Assembly: GCA_964418365.1 (NCBI GenBank)
Contig: CAYQLM010000021.1
Coordinates: 1 to 37,429 of the forward strand
Reading direction: 5' to 3'
Length of the DNA: 37,429 nt
From: JBBDXS01 sp964418365
GTDB lineage: Bacteria > Chloroflexota > Dehalococcoidia > DSTF01 > RBG-16-68-14
The notes beneath the pieces were generated by a model, which saw only the letters and a program-made list of their open reading frames with translations, was not told the DNA's origin and searched no databases. Position 1 is the first letter of the stretch. Every line of letters begins with the position of its first letter. This document shows positions 36,076-37,429 of the stretch, piece by piece. A program made the translations under genes and the position numbers.

Positions 36076-36570
36076 TTAGCGGCCGCCGCTCCCGGCGGCC
36101 TCCGGCGAGCCGTGCTCGTCGCGCATGTGCGCCGCCGCGGCGCGGGCGTCTGGAAACTCCTTACCGCATTCGCCGCAGGCGACGGGCCGGGGCGGCGCCG
36201 CGCCGTTCTTGGAGGGCTTCGCCGCCTTGCGGGCCCGATTGACCCCCGTCTTGGCCTTGGCGCCACCCTTTGGCTTGGGCGCGGCTTTGGCCCTACTGGC
36301 GGTCTTCTGAGCCTTCGTGGCGGCCCTAGCGGGCTTCTCCGCGCCCTCAACGGTCCAGAACCTTCAGCCGTTGCAGGCCGTGCCGCCCATGACGGCCGTT
36401 CCCGCTGCCGACGGGCTCGTGAACTCCCGCCCGTCTTTCAGGCGGTAGGCCACCCTGCCCTCCTCCCCGGCCACCACCTCGCAGCGGTACTCCTTCCGTT
36501 TGGAGCCCCGCGCGGGATAAACGGCCACCAGCACGTTCCCTGGCTTCAGGTTCCTGTTTTCGATGCTCAT
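36076..36570 (-). pseudogene. DUF2924-like protein with C2H2 zinc finger, interrupted by in-frame TGA
   Basis: From ATG 36570 (GGGGGTG upstream) the frame reads MSIENRNLKPGNVLVAVYPA, then VAYRLKDGREFTSPSAAGTAVMGGTACNG and stops at TGA (36364-36366). DUF2924-like domains normally continue with Trp here (NGWxFW). The same frame resumes with RFWTVEG, an Ala/Lys linker and a C2H2 finger: CGECGKEFPDARAAAAHMRDEH, with C-x2-C and H-x4-H 12 residues apart (shown split: CGECGKEF, DARAAAAHMRDEH). It ends at TAA (36076-36078). One TGG-to-TGA change explains everything. The full protein would be 164 residues. It may be a mutation, a base error, or recoding. Confidence 0.7.
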
Positions 36571-36598
36571 CGAGCACCCCCTTTCTCGGATTAGGTCG

Positions 36599-36628
36599 AT
36601 ACATCGCTCTGCGCGGCCAGGAAGTCAA
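36599..36628 (-). promoter_or_regulatory. promoter for the DUF2924-like/zinc-finger gene
   Basis: On the minus strand TTGACT (36623-36628) is followed after 18 bases by ATGTAT (36599-36604), or after 17 by GATGTA. The same boxes and spacing occur facing the other way at 36712-36741; the surrounding arms GAAGTCAAGCG and CGCTTGACTTC are exact complements. Confidence 0.55.
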
Positions 36629-36711
36629 GCGGATTCGGGCGTCAGGGCTCAGATTTATCATTCGCCCGCCCGGCGCGCCGAGGGATCGGCCCGGCAAAGC
36701 CCTGCGATCGC

Positions 36712-36741
36712 TTGACTTCGGGCCGGGTCTGAGTGATGTAT
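36712..36741 (+). promoter_or_regulatory. promoter for the rightward small genes and recombinase
   Basis: TTGACT (36712-36717), 18 bases, ATGTAT (36736-36741), the mirror copy of the minus-strand promoter at 36599-36628. It would drive the genes from 36777, including the serine recombinase. Confidence 0.55.
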
Positions 36742-36776
36742 GGCGATGCCCAACAATGCGCTAGAAGGAGCCAACG

Positions 36777-36973
36777 ATGACTCGAACGTTTGACCCAGAC
36801 GACGACCCCGCCCGCGGCGAACTCGCAGCCAAGCCCGAGAACCTGGGACTGCCCACAGGCGAGGAACGACCTGGGCCGACCACAAGGGCGGCATCGAGGC
36901 GTGGGCGGCCCTCCTCTTCGGAGGGAACGCCGCGGTCACCGCCGACGGCGTCGTGATCGCCGAAGACCGCTAG
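36777..36973 (+). pseudogene. small element gene with a frameshift
   Basis: AGAAGGAG lies six bases before the ATG. The first frame gives MTRTFDPDDDPARGELAAKP and continues to GLPTGEE, then becomes low-quality sequence ending at a TGA. A different frame from 36869 reads TWADHKGGIEAWAALLFGG and then NAAVTADGVVIAEDR to TAG 36971-36973, clearly protein-like. Adding one base before 36869 joins them into a protein of about 65 residues. Function is unknown; it is acidic. The lesion may be real or a base-calling error. Confidence 0.6.
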
Positions 36974-36990
36974 GAGGGAGTGGTCTCGCG

Positions 36991-37185
36991 ATGGCCCGGA
37001 AGGAGTCGACGAAGCCGAGTTCGCGGAAGCCGCGCATCAACCCGGCGCGACCTCGCCAACCGCAGGACGCGGAGTTGAAAGACGAGGCGGCAGGCGCTCT
37101 GGTCGCGGTTCTGGCTCAGCTCGTGGAGTGCAAGCTCCGCCACGCCTGCCCGCAGATCGGCGCGTGCTTGGAGCGGCGGCGGTGA
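36991..37185 (+). CDS. small basic/cysteine protein upstream of the recombinase
   Basis: 64 residues starting MARKESTKPSSRKPRINPAR, then an amphipathic helix (AAGALVAVLAQLVECKLRHAC). Two cysteines and a His form VECKLRHACPQ. The Lys/Arg-rich start suggests DNA binding. GGAGGGAG lies upstream, slightly far from the ATG. Its TGA stop overlaps the GTG of the recombinase by 4 bp, so the two are translationally coupled; a recombination directionality factor is one guess, without sequence proof. Confidence 0.6.
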   Translation: MARKESTKPSSRKPRINPARPRQPQDAELKDEAAGALVAVLAQLVECKLRHACPQIGACLERRR

Positions 37186-37429
37186 AGGCAGCAACCTACG
37201 TACGCGAGTCGACGCGCGCGCAGGAAGAAGGGTTCTGCCCCGACGCGCAGCGCCAGGCTCTGGCCCAGTACGCGGCGCAGCAGGGTATCGAGATCGTCGC
37301 GACCTACGAGGACTTCGAGAGCGGCACCAAGGAGACGCGCGAGGGCTTCCAGCAGATGCTGGAGGCGGCGCAGGCGCACGAGTTCGACGCGATCCTCTGC
37401 TTCCACACCAGCCGGTTCGCCCGCGACGC
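37182..37429 (+). CDS. serine recombinase (resolvase/integrase), N-terminal part
   Basis: Starts at GTG 37182 and runs off the right edge. The first 82 residues are the catalytic resolvase domain: YVRESTRAQEEGF with the nucleophile Ser near residue 10, then DAQRQALAQYAAQQGIEIV, YEDFESGTKETREGFQQML and DAILCFHTSRFARD with the conserved Arg pair. This pattern, with loop spacing of the large serine recombinase group, suits a site-specific integrase or transposase of the element. Size beyond the window is unknown. Serine integrases seldom use tRNA sites, so a separate tyrosine integrase may exist further right. Confidence 0.9.
   Translation, partial: MKAATYVRESTRAQEEGFCPDAQRQALAQYAAQQGIEIVATYEDFESGTKETREGFQQMLEAAQAHEFDAILCFHTSRFARD

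Noticed and set aside
35965..36594. 209-codon plus-strand frame opposite the zinc-finger gene
   Set aside because: The minus strand encodes a DUF2924-like domain and a C2H2 finger with a good ribosome binding site; the plus frame is its shadow.

Overview
This is a GC-rich bacterial chromosome fragment, most likely from a metagenome assembly: it has a run of Ns inside alaS and several single-base reading-frame breaks. The gene content suggests Chloroflexota, possibly Dehalococcoidia or a relative, with Actinomycetota as the main alternative. The pointers are alpha/beta-hydrolase–adenylate cyclase fusions, an F420-type LLM oxidoreductase, polyhydroxyalkanoate (PHA) and wax-ester storage genes, and several genes whose -10 hexamer sits just upstream of the start codon. 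This assignment is inference, because no rRNA marker is present.

Layout. Positions 1-8647 carry an edge-truncated hydrolase–cyclase fusion, a HAD phosphatase and an addB-addA-like helicase-nuclease pair for double-strand break processing. Positions 8552-14225 form a carbon-storage neighbourhood: an alpha/beta hydrolase, class III PHA synthase (phaC), a short PhaE-like subunit, a divergent phasin, a lipase-like hydrolase and a wax ester synthase/diacylglycerol acyltransferase. The divergent phaE/phasin gap holds three N4-spaced palindromes positioned like operators. Positions 14222-28880 are mostly housekeeping and assorted metabolism: GNAT acetyltransferases, an SDR, lysS with an odd motif 2, an LLM enzyme, a metallophosphoesterase, an MFS exporter, alaS, a second hydrolase–cyclase, a PIG-L deacetylase, a frameshifted methyltransferase, a Nudix hydrolase and a CapA-like lipoprotein.

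Positions 28961-32871 hold the most unusual locus. Two near-identical promoter-plus-leader modules, each about 340 nt, show several stem-loops with compensatory changes. They precede three secreted proteins that share a C-terminal signal: a GGISLDP motif, a hydrophobic helix and an RRRR tail. The middle protein is a caspase-like (clan CD) peptidase with a visible His/Cys pair. Each transcription unit ends in a repeated hairpin element. It looks like a duplicated surface-protein cassette with its own sorting signal and regulatory RNA. No sortase or exosortase is visible in the window.

From about 32912 to the right edge is a probable integrated element. It begins at a 3'-half copy of tRNA-Gly(TCC), the usual form of a tRNA attachment site. 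It carries an unknown protein, a ParB–DNA methyltransferase fusion, a small Cys/His protein, a DUF2924-like/C2H2-finger gene interrupted by TGA, a frameshifted small gene, another small gene and the start of a large serine recombinase. Two of its genes face away from a symmetric pair of matching promoters.
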